From an uncultured Christensenella sp. (lineage in GTDB: Bacteria; Bacillota; Clostridia; Christensenellales; Borkfalkiaceae), in assembly GCA_910586345.1 (NCBI GenBank), contig CAJUHC010000013.1, forward strand, positions 27,714 through 33,551: DNA of 5,838 bases, written 5' to 3'. The first letter of the stretch is position 1. Each line of letters begins with the position of its first letter. Below are positions 5,700-5,838 of this stretch, in pieces. A program made the translations under genes and the position numbers. The notes beneath the pieces are model-generated. The model saw only the letters and a list, made by a program, of their open reading frames with translations, was not told where the DNA came from and made no database searches.

Positions 5700-5838
5700 A
5701 TCCCCTCTCTGAGCAAATAATAGCCCTCAATGTTATCGCTCTCGGAAACCGTAATTTTTTCCACGCCGAAATACTTCATAACCTCGCCCATAAGAAGGCA
5801 ACCTCCGCCTATTACGTCTGCTCTGCGCGGTTCCATTC
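5696..5838 (-). CDS. Ppx/GppA family phosphatase, C-terminal 46 residues
   Basis: The frame enters from the right edge and ends with TGA at 5698-5696; the gene's start lies outside the window. The visible residues contain RRADVIGGGCLLMGEVM, then FGVEKITVSESDNIEGY, then a short tail ending LLREGI. The R-ADVI-GG block followed by ITVS and DN-EG matches the end of the second domain of exopolyphosphatase/guanosine pentaphosphate phosphohydrolases (ASKHA fold), where RADVI...ITVSD..L.EG is typical. These enzymes release phosphate from polyphosphate or convert pppGpp to ppGpp. The fragment cannot say which, and no gene symbol is assigned. The stop overlaps the start of the M50-like gene by ATGA, placing both in one operon. 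Confidence 0.78.
   Translation of the reverse strand, partial: MEPRRADVIGGGCLLMGEVMKYFGVEKITVSESDNIEGYYLLREGI
5700..5710 (-). promoter_or_regulatory. Ribosome binding site of the M50-like gene, inside the end of ppx
   Basis: The minus strand reads AGAGAGGGGAT directly before ATG 5699. The AGAGG core (5708-5704) is four bases from the start, or GGGG closer still. It lies within the last codons of the upstream phosphatase gene and decides the start in favour of the ATGA-overlapping ATG. Confidence 0.75.

Overview
This window looks like a chromosomal segment from a bacterium of the Firmicutes/Clostridia type, probably an uncultured gut lineage. That placement is inferred from Gram-positive-style GyrB and GyrA motifs, strong AGGAG-like ribosome binding sites, an A/T-rich promoter and the look of the Ppx/GppA C-terminus. 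No rRNA or other phylogenetic marker is present to fix it. Nothing suggests a mobile element, prophage or CRISPR array.

The left four fifths is the DNA gyrase operon, read on the minus strand. gyrB (4621 to 2696, 641 residues, complete) is followed after 13 bp by gyrA (2682 down to base 1, 894 codons without a stop, so its 3' end lies outside the window). The two subunits form the A2B2 type IIA topoisomerase that introduces negative supercoils. A good extended -10 promoter lies just upstream of gyrB. GyrA has all six CTD blades, a near-canonical GyrA box and an unusually long, strongly acidic C-terminal tail. GyrB has intact catalytic and metal-binding motifs but several unusual residues around the ATP site.

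The middle (4622-4964) is not empty. It holds a small plus-strand gene (4755-4910) for a 51-residue, six-cysteine zinc-ribbon-like protein. This gene is divergent from gyrB and shares its AT-rich promoter region. It is convergent with the next minus-strand gene, and a long GC-rich hairpin with T-runs on both strands (4922-4961) sits between them as a bidirectional terminator.

The right end is a second minus-strand operon. The last 46 residues of a Ppx/GppA-family phosphatase overlap by ATGA the start of a 244-residue membrane protein with HELGH and LDGG motifs, which is a site-2-protease (M50)-like metallopeptidase. The usual origin-proximal gyrB neighbours recF and remB/yaaB are absent, so the gyrase operon appears to have been separated from the dnaA-recF cluster in this genome.
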